Under the pieces are notes generated by a model. That model had not been told where the DNA came from. It did not search any database and worked only from the letters and a program-made list of their open reading frames with translations. Positions 45,001 to 58,774 of a stretch of DNA of 64,000 bases are shown here, one piece after another (position 1 is the stretch's first letter; every line of letters starts with the position of its first letter). The stretch is from contig JAZGTH010000063.1 of NCBI GenBank assembly GCA_036877525.1, positions 1,722,501 through 1,786,500 of the forward strand. The letters are read 5' to 3'. This DNA comes from Chromobotia macracanthus (lineage: Eukaryota > Chordata > Actinopteri > Cypriniformes > Botiidae). The position numbers and the translations under genes are program-made.

Positions 45001-48000
45001 CAGTTTTGAAGGTTTCTTTAAAGTTTAAGTTGAGCTCTCTTGTGATGGGTTTGTATGATGTTTAGCAGAGCAGTTTTTGAGTTCACAGCAGACAATGAAT
45101 TTAAGTCAAGTTTAAAAATATTTTTGGATGTAAACATCCAGTTTTAGACGCTGCAGTGACATACAGATCAGCTTTGTAAAATGACTGTATGAAAGCTGAC
45201 TGAATTTCTAAGAGCCAGTTATTCTTTACACATTGTGCTGCAATAACTGTACATGTATCTGATATGATTTATGACTTAAATGAGTCTCTTTCTGTTTAAT
45301 TTTCCTGTGAAAAAGGTGCAAAAATTAAAAAGAAAAATATGTTTTAAAATCAGAGAATTGATTTTTTTCTATTTGTCATGAGATCCCTCCTCTCTCTTAG
45401 CTTTTAGCAGGTGTATTCTCTCACTCTGAACACAACGTATAGATCTGTAGGTACATGTATAGGTCCAGCTTTCACTCCCTCCTCACCTCCTTCCACAACA
45501 AACATGACCCCGTGAATGACAGAATAGTGTCTGAGATTCAGGTCTGCCTCTGGTTTGTGTGCCTGGGGCGTCGGCATCACACATCACTGTCTTCTGTCTG
45601 AGCAGATAACAGCTTTCAGTGGGGGGATAGACTGTTGAGCTCTCTTCCATACAACAACTGTAACTTACAGACCGCAGCGTGAGTGACTGACGAGGTGAAC
45701 GTCTGCCCAGTAGCCTCTGCATGACTGATTAAAGCTGATTGGCTGCATGGTTCTTCCATGCTGGTGTGGGATTGAGTTGTGAATGAGTGACAGTTAGCAA
45801 CTATGATTTAATTCATAAAGAGCCATTCTCAATGATAACACTTAATTGCTGTTGGGCATTTATTATTTATATAGGACATATTCATTCTTTATTTCTGTGT
45901 TACAGGCTAAAAGAGCGGTAAATGTTTAAAAGTATGACCTTGTGGCTAGAACAGACAATACTGCTGGGCTAGCATATAATTCTGAAGAATATCTGATATT
46001 CTGCTTATGTATGAGTTTAAGGTTAAAGACTTCGAGATTGTATTTGAAGCATTGTGCAAACCATCTTTGAATGTGACAGTATTGTGTTGAGGGCTACATT
46101 CTGTGCTAAGCAGTAATATTCTATGGATTGCACTCTAACCTGCCACTAAGCAAGGACAACTAAACAAACATTTCACCACTCAGTTATAGATCATGATTCA
46201 AGCTAATACAGTTTATTGAGTGTGCAATAGTTGTGACAATAGTTTTCAGCCATATACTTGATTTCTGGTAAATCAGGACTGGAAACATTATCTATAGACA
46301 AGATTATTCCAAAAGCCACACTGAAGAATAGTGAACGTGAACTCCTGATACAGTTCACTGGGCTGCTCAAACACATGCTTACTGTATATACAACCAACAC
46401 TGTTTCATGACTGATAGTGGACGTTTAAAAGAGTTAAATGTCTCGGCAGCTCAGTTTTTTAAAGTTAAGTGTCTGTTTAAGGGTCAGAAGAGTTGAGATT
46501 AGGGCTTCAGATTAGACGGTTTGACTGATTTAGGTTTATTAGTAACCAGTGGCCAATATCAATCAGATATATAAGATGCATATTTATATATAAGATACAG
46601 ATTGAAAAAAGTCAATGTGTTGTACCAAAAAGATACAGTAATTCATAGTGAATAGTGAAACAAGCATAGTTATGAACGGATGCCAGAATGTTAAATATCA
46701 GATTACTGATTGGCCTAGCCAGTAATTCATATTGCCTTACGTCAATGGTTTGAAACCAAAAACATGACATCATACTAAGAAATTTAAATGTTTTTTCTGC
46801 AATATTTTGCATTTCTGATAAAAGATTAGCAAAAGGCATGTGTGATTTTGTCTCAGTACCATTATTATCTTAATTACAGCAAGACTGGTTTGGAAAAATG
46901 TCACTTGATGTTTCTTACAGTCCTTATGCTTGCATTGTATTTGGTGAGGTGGAAACTGTTAGTTTTGATGTTGATATTTGACCTGACCTACAGCACTGAT
47001 CTTGGTGATTTATTATCACTATTTCAGATTCCTCTGGTGACCACTCTCAGTCTGTAACAGAGTGCCAAAGCCTCATCATCAGGCCATGGAGAGAGCACAT
47101 CTATCCACACCAGTGGGCTGTCACAGATAAAAACACTGCTGTTAGGTGAGCCATGAGTCCCACAGGACTTCAAAACTCTGTCTTTCTTTACCTTTCTACC
47201 AAGTAACAAAACTAGGCCACCTGGCACTCCAAAGTTACGCTGCCTGATGCTGTGATGTGGAGAAACATCTGGATTCCCATGACACATCAGACCCACTGAA
47301 GCTATATATAAATAAAGACTGAACACCTCTTACGGCTCATAAAACTTCTCCACCAGCACCTGAAAAACTGCAAATTCTGGTGTGCTAGAAGGATTAATGG
47401 GTCCTTGTCTCAAAGCCAGTACTTCAAGAGACATAACAACAGATTTCACCTGAGCTGCTCTTTCCATTTAAAGGACCTGGATATCATTATCAACCTCTCA
47501 TACAAATTTCAGATTTTGTGTTCACTCAAACACTTGAGGTGGTTAACAGTGTAAATTAGTCACCAGTGCAGGAAGGTTACAGTTGAAATACTTCAACTGT
47601 GAAGAGCACTTTGTAAATAATACCTGTTAGGACTCACAGATTACTCAATCACCTTCTCTGTTTAACAAGTAGGACAGAAGATTTGGAGATATAACCAATG
47701 GTGCTGTGGTGTCCAGTCCTGCTTTTGGAGCGCAAAAGTTTAGCTTTGCAGAGTTTAGCTACAGTTTCCATATACACCCCTGCCTGGAGGTTTCTAGATA
47801 GCTTAGTAAGACCTTGATTAGCTGGTTCAGGTATGTTTGATTAAGACTGTTAAGACATAACTGTAAAAATAATGACTGCCTCCAAACTTCTACCAGTGTT
47901 CTCTTTGTGGCTAGGGTTCTGTGGTCAGATCCTTTTTATGCTGTTTACAGAACCTTGAGCTGTCACAGAGACAGGTATCATTTCACAAGACGTCTCTTCT

Positions 48001-51000
48001 GGTGATATTTGTCAGCTGGTAAGGACATTATGTGTGTGCTGTTCCTAAGAAAATTGCTTGCAGCTCCTTCAAACTACTTATGATCAGAACAAATGACACA
48101 GGAAATAAAAAACAGATTTCACACCAGTGTCAACAGTGAAATATGAGCGAACAGCAGAAGATCTCAAAGGTGTGCACTAATAAGAGTGATTCTGGGTCCT
48201 GGGGGCAGAAACCAGTTTTCACTGAAGTTTAGATCAATAGTTACATTGTTTATATTGTTACTGCTCAAAAATATCAGTTTTATCATTTTTCAGTGTTTCT
48301 ACTACATTAAAACGATGACAACACCCATGATATTGTTAATGTCTTTGAGAAAGGCATGCATAGTACGTTGCAGAAGAAAATCCTATTAGAAGAGCCAGGT
48401 CTCTGCGCTGCCAATTGATTTTATTTTCAAACTGTTCAATGTGGTTGGTCCGGCATGTATTGTAGAATTGGAACTGAAATTGGACTCATCAGGTTGCAGT
48501 GAGTGTAGAGGCAGAAACACATTAATCTGGAGTGCTGCATTTGCACACAGAGTCATTTACTGTGCCACTGAGTCTCATTACTTTATGTATTCTGTATACC
48601 CTGAAACCATCATAATTACCTCTGAGATGAGTGTACACGCTCTGTGTACACGCTACACAAAAAGATCACAGGCGCCTGATGCTTCCTGTGTACCTGACTG
48701 AACCGCTGGACTCGCATTAAAGGATGACAGATTCAGAACCAGAAGCATTGTGTCAGTGAATGACATCATCTCTCTGTCAAACAAAAGGTGATATTTTGCA
48801 GAGCTCACTGCACCTCTCCATCTCATTCCAGATTCCCGTGCGTATTTACACTTTAATGTTATAAGTGTTGCTGTTTGGCACAATTGTTTGACAGTTCACA
48901 AGCGAATGAGATTTCAGTGATGAAACAGATTGAATTAATTAGTCTGCTCCTCACATTTAACTAATCCATGTATTTATTTACTCTTGTTTTGTATCCTGAC
49001 AGGTCCAGGTCAGTGTCTGGTTTTGTTTGGAGTGCTAAAAGTTGTTCTGCGTGCTTCATGTTTCTCTGATTGCCTTTCTAGTTATTGCTTGAATGTTTGA
49101 AGTGTTTGTAAGGCCTTTGCCACTCAGCAAGGAAAGTTTTATGTAAGAATATCTTTCTGAATTTTCAGTGCATGATGGAGTTGCCGTGTGTTATACTTTA
49201 GAGAAGGAATATTTAATCAGACACTTTAACATAGATCCGTGATGTTTTGGGAGGCTCCTGCTGATGGTTAATATCTGGCGCAGTGACGAGCAATCGAAGG
49301 TATTGTGTAATGAATGTGACAGATAATAAACAAAAACTCTTTTATCACTCAACGTGGACCCCTTCTGTATGGTTAACCATAGCAGTGTGATCGAATGCTG
49401 TCGTTCAGGCTTCTTTTGCTCTGTAATCCATCATATCATCTTAATGTCAGCACATAAACACTCCGCTCTGATCCAGTCATGATGGATGGATGACATCACA
49501 GCGTTTCCTCTGTGAGAGACAGTGGAATGACAAAAGCTTTCGTATTCCAGCTCGTTCCACCGACACTGTCTGCCTCTGTAAAGCCTGACTCACCCCTAGC
49601 TTTGAGCTGCTGATACACGTGGATTCTTATTTGTTGATACTGAAGCTTCATTTCAATATTCAAATATGCTAAGTAAATTTATGCATGTGGATCAGTTCAG
49701 TGGTCTGTCATCACATCTTTTGAAGTAAAAGACACACTTTGATTCGGTTCTGCTCTGTCATTAAGCATCAAATAATTCAGCAGAAATGAATGATGGTTGA
49801 GGTCTGGGCCAAGAGGCTGCGACTGCCATCTCATCACATCTGCTCTGCAAGACAGGCCCTGGCTTCCCTGTATCATTTGTAACACTTCAGTATGATTACC
49901 AGATTTTTCATTTTCTCTGCAATCTGTTTTTCTATCTGTATATTAGGACAAATATATTCTTGTAAAGAATTCATTAGCAATACATTTCTAGTTCACAAGC
50001 TTCATTCTTCAGATGTTCTCTGCTGCTCTGTCACATATAAATCAATTCATTCTTATCTTGCATCACATTTCATGGTGAAATAATTATGTTTGTTGCTGAT
50101 TTTCTTGCAGAAGTTTGTTCAGTTGGCTGATAAAGGAGAACAGTCCATTTGTTTTCATTTTGTGTGTCAAACATTATTAAAACAGACAAAAGAGAGCATA
50201 TAATTGAAATTCATTGTGATGTTGACCTAACGTATTGTGGCTGTAAAGGCTGTAAAGTCAATGTATAATGTACTGAAATATATAAAGATTATGTTTGTTA
50301 TCCATGTTATTTATTATCCAGATCCAATATAAAAGTCAGGATTAATTCAGTAATAAGAAAACATAGAATGTGTTTCATGTGTTAACTAAATTAACATTTT
50401 TTTTTTATTTTTGTATGTCTGTAAGTCAGATGTGATTGATTAGACCAATGAAAGTAGAACATGTTATTAATTTGTGTAATGAGCTTTAGAGTGTGTTAAA
50501 CAATTTATTTATATAAACGGATACTTTAGCCATTGTGTCCCAACCAAAAATACAAGGAAGAAAGGATAAAGCAAATTTATGCAAATACAAATTCAAATAA
50601 CAATAAAATGGCAATACTTACTCAAGCCATAAGCATCAATTCAGATATGTCTCATAAAGCTGTCAGCTGTAGATCTGTGTGACAGGTAACACATTCAGAC
50701 TGTTGGAACATAAGATGAAGGTATGAGCCACATCTCACTGCATAATGAAGCATAAATATGTAGCACAATTCATTTCCTTAGATGCTCAGACTGTCAGATG
50801 GGGCTGTGATGCAGGGAAGAGGTTTGTAAGCTGAAGTATGACAGAATGACAGGAAATTCAGTATCTCTTGAAAGGAAACGCCTCTGAGATGCGCTAGTCT
50901 TGAGAAATGTTTTTTCTAGATCATGATACTCGTTCAAATGACGTTTTAACCAAGGGTTACATTTCATATTTGAATGTGTCGTGACTATTAGGGATCCTTC

Positions 51001-54000
51001 ATTAACCTTCTTAAACAATTAAGTTAATACATTAAAGATGAAGTCGTTTCAACCAGCTCCATAGCGACACTGACTCAACCAATGACATGAGTTTCGGGAG
51101 GGACTATCTGTTTGTGTAACCAACAGAAAACAAAAGAAGTTAATTACACACCTTCAGTGCAGTTAAAAACACTGATGAAACATTTACGCTTGTACCAAAC
51201 AAGCATTCAGTGTCTGTCGAAAAACAGTATCTCCAAAAGAAATGATACTAAATTTAGAAAAACATTGTAATGCAAAGCATACCTCTGAGTCTTGCCCATA
51301 AATGATAATTATTCTGCCCTTGAAAAGCACCTCAAATTTAAATGACATGTAATTTATGTACTGTTTCATTGTTCAGGAGGAGCAAAGGAAAACTAATTTT
51401 AAATGAATGTATTCAGTGCATGCAAAGGCAAATATCCGCTTATTGTTCAGAGCGATTTGTTAAAGCAGGCAGACAACTGGGCTTCAATTGATTCGTTCTA
51501 TAAAGCGATCACACTGTGTTTGAGGCCCCCAAGGGCCTCGTGTGCAGCTTCAATCTGCAGAAAATGCAAAGCCGCAAATGAGTGCCGAATCAACATCCTT
51601 ACACAGTCAATCAGTGTGAAGGGTTTTTGTGCCAGGAAATGGATAGAGGTGAATGATGGAGCTGATTTTTGTCTCTACAGAGGATTACTAGCTCATGCTG
51701 GCTCAAATGTGAGATGTGCCGAGTTCCAGAGTCTGACTTCAAGGTCAAAACAAAACTGAAGTCAGACTCTCATCACCAGTTTCTCATATAATGACAAACC
51801 AAACGCAGCGTCTGTAAAGAAATGTACAGATGACTCTTTGTTGATCATTGACTTTGTAGTCCAATGCAGGACTCTGCTCAGTTCTTCATTCCTACCTTGA
51901 ATCTTTTATCCACAGCAGGTAACTGAAGAATATATCAGGGTTAATCTTTGAGTCACAGCTGAGCTGCTTAATGATAATGGCTCTGTTCCAAACTCTAGTG
52001 AGCTGTCTACGTAGGCAGCATTGTATCATCATAGTGCACATATTATGTGAAGGCTGGTTTTCTTCTAGGAACCTTTTTCAGACAAATTCTAATGAATCTT
52101 CTGCCAAAAAAGGTATCCCAGAATGCACTGCGATGAGCTCAGTTAAAAACAATTACTGATTATAAATGTACCTGTAATTAATTCATCACAGAAATGTATT
52201 AATAAAAACAGTGCAGTAGTAAGTCAAGTATTTGGATAAAAAACATGGACTGTTTTACCCAATGTTTGTGTGTGATGTATATTTCTATGCATGTTAGAGT
52301 AATTTACAGAGCATTATTAGTAAAAAATTTAAGTCAAATTTCCTGTGAGCTTCATGTGAGGAGCAGTACAGTATTTGTATGATGTTCATTGTAAAACATT
52401 TCAAATCCTAAAAATCCTGTGTAGTCAGTAGACAGCAAGTGAGCTCACTGGAGTTTAGAACAGAGGCAGTAAAACCACTGCAAACTGTGTAAAAATCTTT
52501 CACTCACATCCATTATGTACCAGCCAACACAAATACAGTGGTAAAAGACTTTTTAAAACAGAGATACAGAAATGTTTGTTCAGCCAGAAGAAATGGCTTT
52601 CCCAAGTTTGTATAGTTACAAAGTCTATATTTATAATGTAAAAACTCACAAAGCCAGATGCATTTCAATATCACAAACGACAATATTTTAGACGCCACAA
52701 TCCTGCTTTTAAAATGTGACTGTTGGAGACAGCAGTAAATAATGGCAATAATGTGAAGGGATCAGAATGGTTCATTTTATAGGTTCTTATAGAGCTTCTC
52801 CACTATCAGCAAAACACTTCTTGTTTATTTGGGCTCAGTCTGTGTTGCATCTGCTCTGAATACTAAATGCAGGAGGATATTTGGACTAATAGACAGAAAC
52901 TGACTTGAATAAACAACCATGCATCAGCTTCATCGATAAGGGAATAGCAACAGCATGATGTCAGAGCACTACCCATAAGGCATTGCTGTTTTGCACGGTG
53001 GACACTCAGAGAGCCATTAATGTGTGTGAGACACAATAGATGCAAGATTTCAAAGCTGGGGTATATAAACTCAAATAAACACAAAACTCAGCTTTGAACA
53101 ACATTTAATATTCCTTAGCTGATGCTACCTATTTAAATATTTTATCAAGAGAGATTAGGATATTCATTTGGTTTTGTTTGAGGAATGGAACAACATGTAA
53201 ATATTTATGAAAGGATTCATCCATATCAATGCAGAGAGAGGCCGACAATGACTGAGAATCTGGAACTCAAATGATCTGAGTGATTGAGTGATGGAGCTTT
53301 TGTTTATCAGACCACAAATGAGCTTTGCTGCAGGTTTCGTTTTAGAATAAAACTATTCAGTTTATAGTCCCAAAACATAGAAGAGACTAAACATTTCTCA
53401 ACCATATGTTTCCTCTGGAATCTAATAGGCTTTTAGAATAGCACTTTTTGATTTGTGTATAAAACATGCAAAACTGTGGTTGACATGACCAAAATAGAGT
53501 TTCTTGTTTTGTTCTGCAACGTAAACTACGCACAGCTCAAAGTGAATTTTAAAACCATTGTGTAAGTTGTGAATGAGTTGCTACATAAGAAATACAATGG
53601 TTGTCTGGTTCTTTAAGCATGTACTGATGTCCTTGTGATAGTTGTAGTTCTAATGAAGCACATTGGTGATGCTGTGTTGAGTTTAAGGACTGGCTGGGAA
53701 AATTAGGAACCTAGATAGCCTCCAAGCAAGCCAAGATTTGTTTATTCTCTGTTGGATTGTCAATATGGAGTAATAATTATGGTTGTGTGTCCTCTTTGTA
53801 GCAGTGAAAAGAGATCTTAGATTAAATGAAGGACGGTTTCTACGCAACATTTTATAAGATTCCAGGTAGCCAATGTTGATTACCTGATCAGTCCCAGGCC
53901 CTACACAACTTTCTTAAGAGCAATTTGAAGTCTATAAAGACCATGTTACAACTACAAAATGATAAGCAATCTGAAGAACATAACAACAGAGTGAGACAGC

Positions 54001-56180
54001 TATAATCACAATGTCCCACAACCAGCAGGACAGGCAGACAGAAACATCTGTCATGCTTTAATGGCTTTTATTGAGCAGTCACAGTCAAGAGTGAAAAACA
54101 AGCATTTCAAATGTAGTAAAGCTTCAGTGTTTTGAACGTTCCATTAAAGAAGAATAAAGAAAAAATAAAGAAAACAGCTTGTGGGTATACATTTGTTAGC
54201 ATTCCCTAGAATGAATGTTTCTAATAGATTTGTGTTTATGGGTTTAGCAAGCATACAAAACTAACAGAAAAAACACAAAGGACAAACGTGACAGACATGT
54301 AGAAGCTACAGACAAATTGCTACAAGGATGAATAATATCTGTGAACCATGAGCCAAGGGCAGCCTGCAACTCCATTTGTCAGAGATCCATTTAACAGAGT
54401 AATGGGTAAAGCTCGTCCAGGACTGCCCTGTTTATCTACTTCTGACAACAGACTCAAAGGAAATCCATTACACTCCTCTTTACAATAAATGAAAGGCTAA
54501 ACTCTGTGTGGTGGCCTTGGAGAACTTTTTTGACATGTCACTTAATGAGATCTGAGAGCTGCAGCGAAGGGACGATTATCAGAAAACAACAAATCAGATT
54601 TTGGTCTGTTTACACAAAAGTATCATACGGCTTCAGTGAACTCAAATATAAAAGACACTGTGACTCATTTTATGCGTTTATGATGTTTTGGGGCTTTTGA
54701 AGGCAAAATAACATCCACTTGTTCTATGGAGCTTGGAGTGACATCAAGAAAATGATGATGAAATGATCTTCTCAAAATAAAGTTCCAATTTCTTTTAATT
54801 TACTGCTATTTTGTTAAGTGTTAATGTGTTAATTTACAAAGAAAATATAAATTTCAGATAATTAACATACTAATGTCACAATTAAAGTACTCAAGTGTAA
54901 TTAAATAGTTTTCAGAACGACAAAGGATTATCAGAGCTTAAAATATATACAGCAGTATGTAATAACAAACCTTGAGGTTCTATTAAACTGCAACAATGTC
55001 GTAACGTCCTTAAAATGTTCCTGTTGTAAATGCAGTAACCACACACAAATGCCCACAAGCTGTATGTATACGTGACAGAGCTGAAAAACAGCGTTTTGAT
55101 CATTCATATCAGGTTTTGTTTTTTTTTCAGAACTTTTAGAAAACCTGAGAACACTTAGAAACCTTTTCAGCAATAGATGGAAATAAATATGACCAAGAGT
55201 GTTATGTAAACTGTGTGAGTCTTTCAAATAAAAAATACATCTCCCACATTTACTGAGCAGAAAATCAATATACACTCAGACCCTTCAAAGGGCATTTCAT
55301 AAGACCTTTAAATGTTTTCCAAGATGTTGTCTGGAAGGACTTTATATAATAACAACAATAACTTAATAAATTAACCAGAAAGGTTTTGCTGCCATTGAAC
55401 TTCATATCGATGCTAATTATTATAATTTTCAGTTCATATACTACTCAACATGCATCGTTTAATGTAATGCAGTAATTACTTGATTCATTTAATATTTAGA
55501 AGAGGTAAATAAGTCGCACATTCAGGGCCACAAAATGAATCACGACTTATCTGAATTCTGAGAAGATAAAGATCTTCTTACAGCTCTCTGTTTGGAGTGT
55601 TTGTGGTTTTCTCTTCATTAGTTCGGGGATGATGTTGGTTTTGTTGTAAAACTTTGACAGTGTTAAGCTGTGAACTGCTGAATATATCAGAAAACCAGCA
55701 TGTTTTAAACAGCCTTGTGTGAGTTAAAGAGCTGATGTGTTTGGTTCAGTATGTGATATGCACAGCATGTTCTTTTTCTCTGTGGGATGTGCAGATTCAT
55801 GTCACACAACATGAACAGAGTTAGCATTGCAAAATCAAAATGATAAGAGATGCTAATGTAACATGACATCTATGTCAACTTATTATTTAAAGTTGTTTCA
55901 CTTACCAGTTGGGTAAATTAGAAATTTGACTACATTTCTGTTAACATATCTCGTCCAAACTTCCTGTTTCATTGAAAAGTATGCCCAAAGAGAAAATTGA
56001 GCTAAGTAAACAGGGCTGAAAAGTTTTAATAGTTTTAATTTTGAAAAGTTTTAATTCAGATGCAGGTTTCAGCACATTATTTTCATTTCTCAGACAATCA
56101 GCTGCTCGTTTCCTGTTAGCAGATGATCAACAAGCTGTTGTCTAGGGTACAACACACTGCCTTCATCAGTTTATGATGTT
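42021..56180. other. Gene-poor AT-rich interval
   Basis: No coding exon was recognised on either strand over about 14 kb. ORFs present are short, lack splice context or family resemblance, and look like chance. A block at about 51403-51760 is less AT-rich and more complex than its surroundings and could be a conserved regulatory element. A 49-codon ORF with a good start context (MNRPEDAYKCLL, 42569 to 42715) lies upstream of the eif4g2 promoter on the opposite strand but resembles nothing I know. Confidence 0.45.
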
Positions 56181-56189
56181 TTTACAGTA

Positions 56190-56275
56190 ACAACTGCTCC
56201 AGGTGTGTGTGTGTTCACTCCTCACCAGTGATGGTTAAATGCAGAGGTCACATTTCAGGTATGGGTTACCATATC
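56190..56275 (+). repeat. Fragment resembling a fish LINE/SINE 3' tail
   Basis: The phrases gtgtgtgtgtgttcactcct, gtgatggttaaatgcagag and ggtatgggttaccatat occur in the order typical of a common teleost retroposon tail. The assignment is from memory of the motif order and the exact family is not certain. Confidence 0.4.
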
Positions 56276-56283
56276 TGACAAAT

Positions 56284-56480
56284 ACAGTACTGTGCATAAG
56301 TCTTAGGCACATTAGTATTTTCACACCCAAAAATGGTTTTAAGCAAGTTATTTATATCTTTTATTGTAGTATCAGTAGGAATTAAAAGTTTACATTTCCA
56401 AACATTCTTTTTGCCATTAATTGTAATAATCCAGTGAGATGTTTGTATGCACAAGGAGACTGACAACAGCCTGTGCTTCA
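56284..56480. repeat. Dispersed repeat fragment (cagtactgtgcataagtctt type)
   Basis: Begins acagtactgtgcataagtct followed by taggcacattagtattttca, a recognisable end of a widespread fish DNA-transposon-derived repeat. It contains no intact transposase. The right boundary is uncertain. Confidence 0.4.
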
Positions 56481-57237
56481 CAGCTTAGGAAAGGGATACA
56501 TATTAGGGAGAGATTAATAATCGCAAATATTTCAGGCATTCAGAGAAGTTTGAAGAGCAGAAACAAACTGCATTGTTTGCACAACACCTTTGTGCAAAAA
56601 TGAGAGCTGTTGTTTTTGTAAGTAATTCTGCTCAGCAGCAGCTGTTTTTCTAACCGTAACCGGTGCACATTACTGCAGTGGGTTACTGACATTATTCTAA
56701 TGTCAGAGTCTCTGTACACTGCCGTTTATTAGACAAGGATGCAAAGCAAAACAAAATATCTGTATTCCAAACAGACTTTTGGTGATGCTCTTTTGATCTG
56801 AGGACATGTGAGAGAAGACGATAACGGGCGCTTTAATGAAAATAAATATTGACTCTGCCACAACAGCCCAGGAAAGCAAGTGTGTTTATTGTTATGTGCA
56901 GTGTACAGATCCACAACTAATCCAAAAATGCAAATGCACCCCTGAAAAACAAAATAACAAGAACAAACTCCCCTAAACTTTAAGAAAACCACTAGGTTGT
57001 GGTTTAAAGTGATAATATTGTCTATGTGATCATTTGACCGCAGAACACAATAACACATATCGTTATCAAGGGTCTTAGTTAATTAAGCTAAACAGAAAAA
57101 ACAGCAAGACAATAAGACAATAAATGTAACTTGGTGAATATAGTATCGCAGACAGAGGATGATCTGCTGTTACTCTACAGGAGAGAAAAACTGGTTCAAC
57201 TAACAGTTTGGTTGTAATGTTTGTGTATCTTGTTTTT

Positions 57238-58774
57238 CTAACATGCAGGATTGTCAGTGGTCTCTTCATAACAGCAGCTTATGATCCAGATCCAGTCCTT
57301 CTCAGACTGCAAAACCAACAACAACAACATCAGTATGTTGTGGGTTTCTCTGTTTTAATGTTGTGATGTTAGGTTGTGATGATCCAATACTTTTGCACTC
57401 ACATTCTTCATGTCACATCGTACCAAAGATAAAACAACAAAAGTGATGTTTGTGCAGAACTGAAGGACTGCAAAAATTATCATCACAATGTCCAACTGCA
57501 AAACAAAAAACAGCAAGTGTGCAGGGCAAAACAACTCACCAAATCAGAAGTGTCAGAGCAGAGTGTAGGATGTGATGTACGTTTGATAAACACTTGCCAG
57601 AAAATAACCTGGACAGTAAGGTGAACGAAGAGTTAAAATTCCAGGAATGAGGAACTAAGACAAAGCAAAAAAAAAACAAAAAAACAAATAAAGTTGTTAG
57701 TAAAGTATATGAAGTCTATCTAGTCTACAGGAGAAAAAACATTCATATACATACAATCGTTTACTTTGGGAACAGACATACTCATTCTACAACATTCATT
57801 GATTTAGGAACATAAGAATAAGCAGGAAGTGACAAAATTCTTACCACACCAGCAATCCAAAAAGGAGCATCAATCATAATGTAATTGTGAAACCCCAGCT
57901 TGTAAACAAAATCCGTTACAATATTCAGAATTCCAGCTGTAATCTGAAGAACCTGAGGAAATATTAAAACTGTAGTTTATGCAGCATCTGTTTGTATTGC
58001 CCTGAATCCTACAATGTAAAACACTTAAATTTAATATATTACACCAATCTTTTTATTCTAGACATGTACTTAGAGAGAGACATGTTTGCATTTTACATTT
58101 CTAATGTTTCTTAAGAGTAATTATTTTTAAGAGTAAATACACCCCGAGCGCTGTGGGGATGTACATCATCCTGTCTGTCTGATGCTGAGAGAATACGGGC
58201 CGTAGAACAGAAGTAAAGCTAAACTTTCTTCAGATGAGAATGACCAGTCCTCATGTGTGCTGACAAGAATTTATTACCCTTATAACAGGATGAATGTTTT
58301 AATATATATTTAAAGTGTTTGTATATTTAAGTAATATCGTGCAGGCAGGATCAAATTGGAGGACTGGACCAAACTATTGTGTAACAATTATTAAAAAATG
58401 AGTAGTAAACAGGAATTCACTGTAAACTACAGCTTCACAAGGTTTCAGTGCTTTACTATATCAAACTCTGGAGGAGAAACAAACAAGAAGACAAAACAGA
58501 CTTTAAATAGCCGGGGTTTCTTTTCAACAAAACAGGGATGGAGGTTTTTAACATTTGGTTTCTGGTAAGTGTGCTTGACTCTGCAGTTTTCATGTCAGCG
58601 CTGTCAGAGCTGAAGAAGGTTAAAGTGTGAATAAAAATCCACCTGCTCAGTGTTCATCAAGATTTAGGTCACGCTTCGCTTATTTACCTGATTTCATCAC
58701 AGCAGTTACTCTCTTCTTTCTCTATTAATCACATGAGTTCTTTATGACAGAGACTGTGTGAAATCAAACTTACC
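57238..58774 (-). CDS. MS4A-like four-transmembrane protein, partial or disrupted
   Basis: Exons recognised on the minus strand: one ending at 58774 (exit phase 2, frame FELTQSCR; its start is not fixed), 58143-58218, 57845-57952, a problematic one starting at 57654, 57403-57495 and 57238-57306 with the stop. The core reads YIPTALG, VLQITAGILNIVTDFVY, then IDAPFWIAG and FLIPGILTL, corresponding to TM1 and TM2 of MS4A proteins (the PFW-x-G-x(n)-GxL pattern). LDIVMIIFAVLQFCTNITF corresponds to TM4. The last exon ends ISCCYEETTDNPAC. MS4A members are small plasma- or organelle-membrane tetraspanners linked to signalling and chemosensation. Between 57654 and 57496 no single frame links TM2 to TM4 and the apparent intron 57496-57539 is only 44 nt, so an indel, a missed exon or a pseudogene is possible. 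A start codon such as ATGATG in exon 58143-58218 is also possible. Confidence 0.5.
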
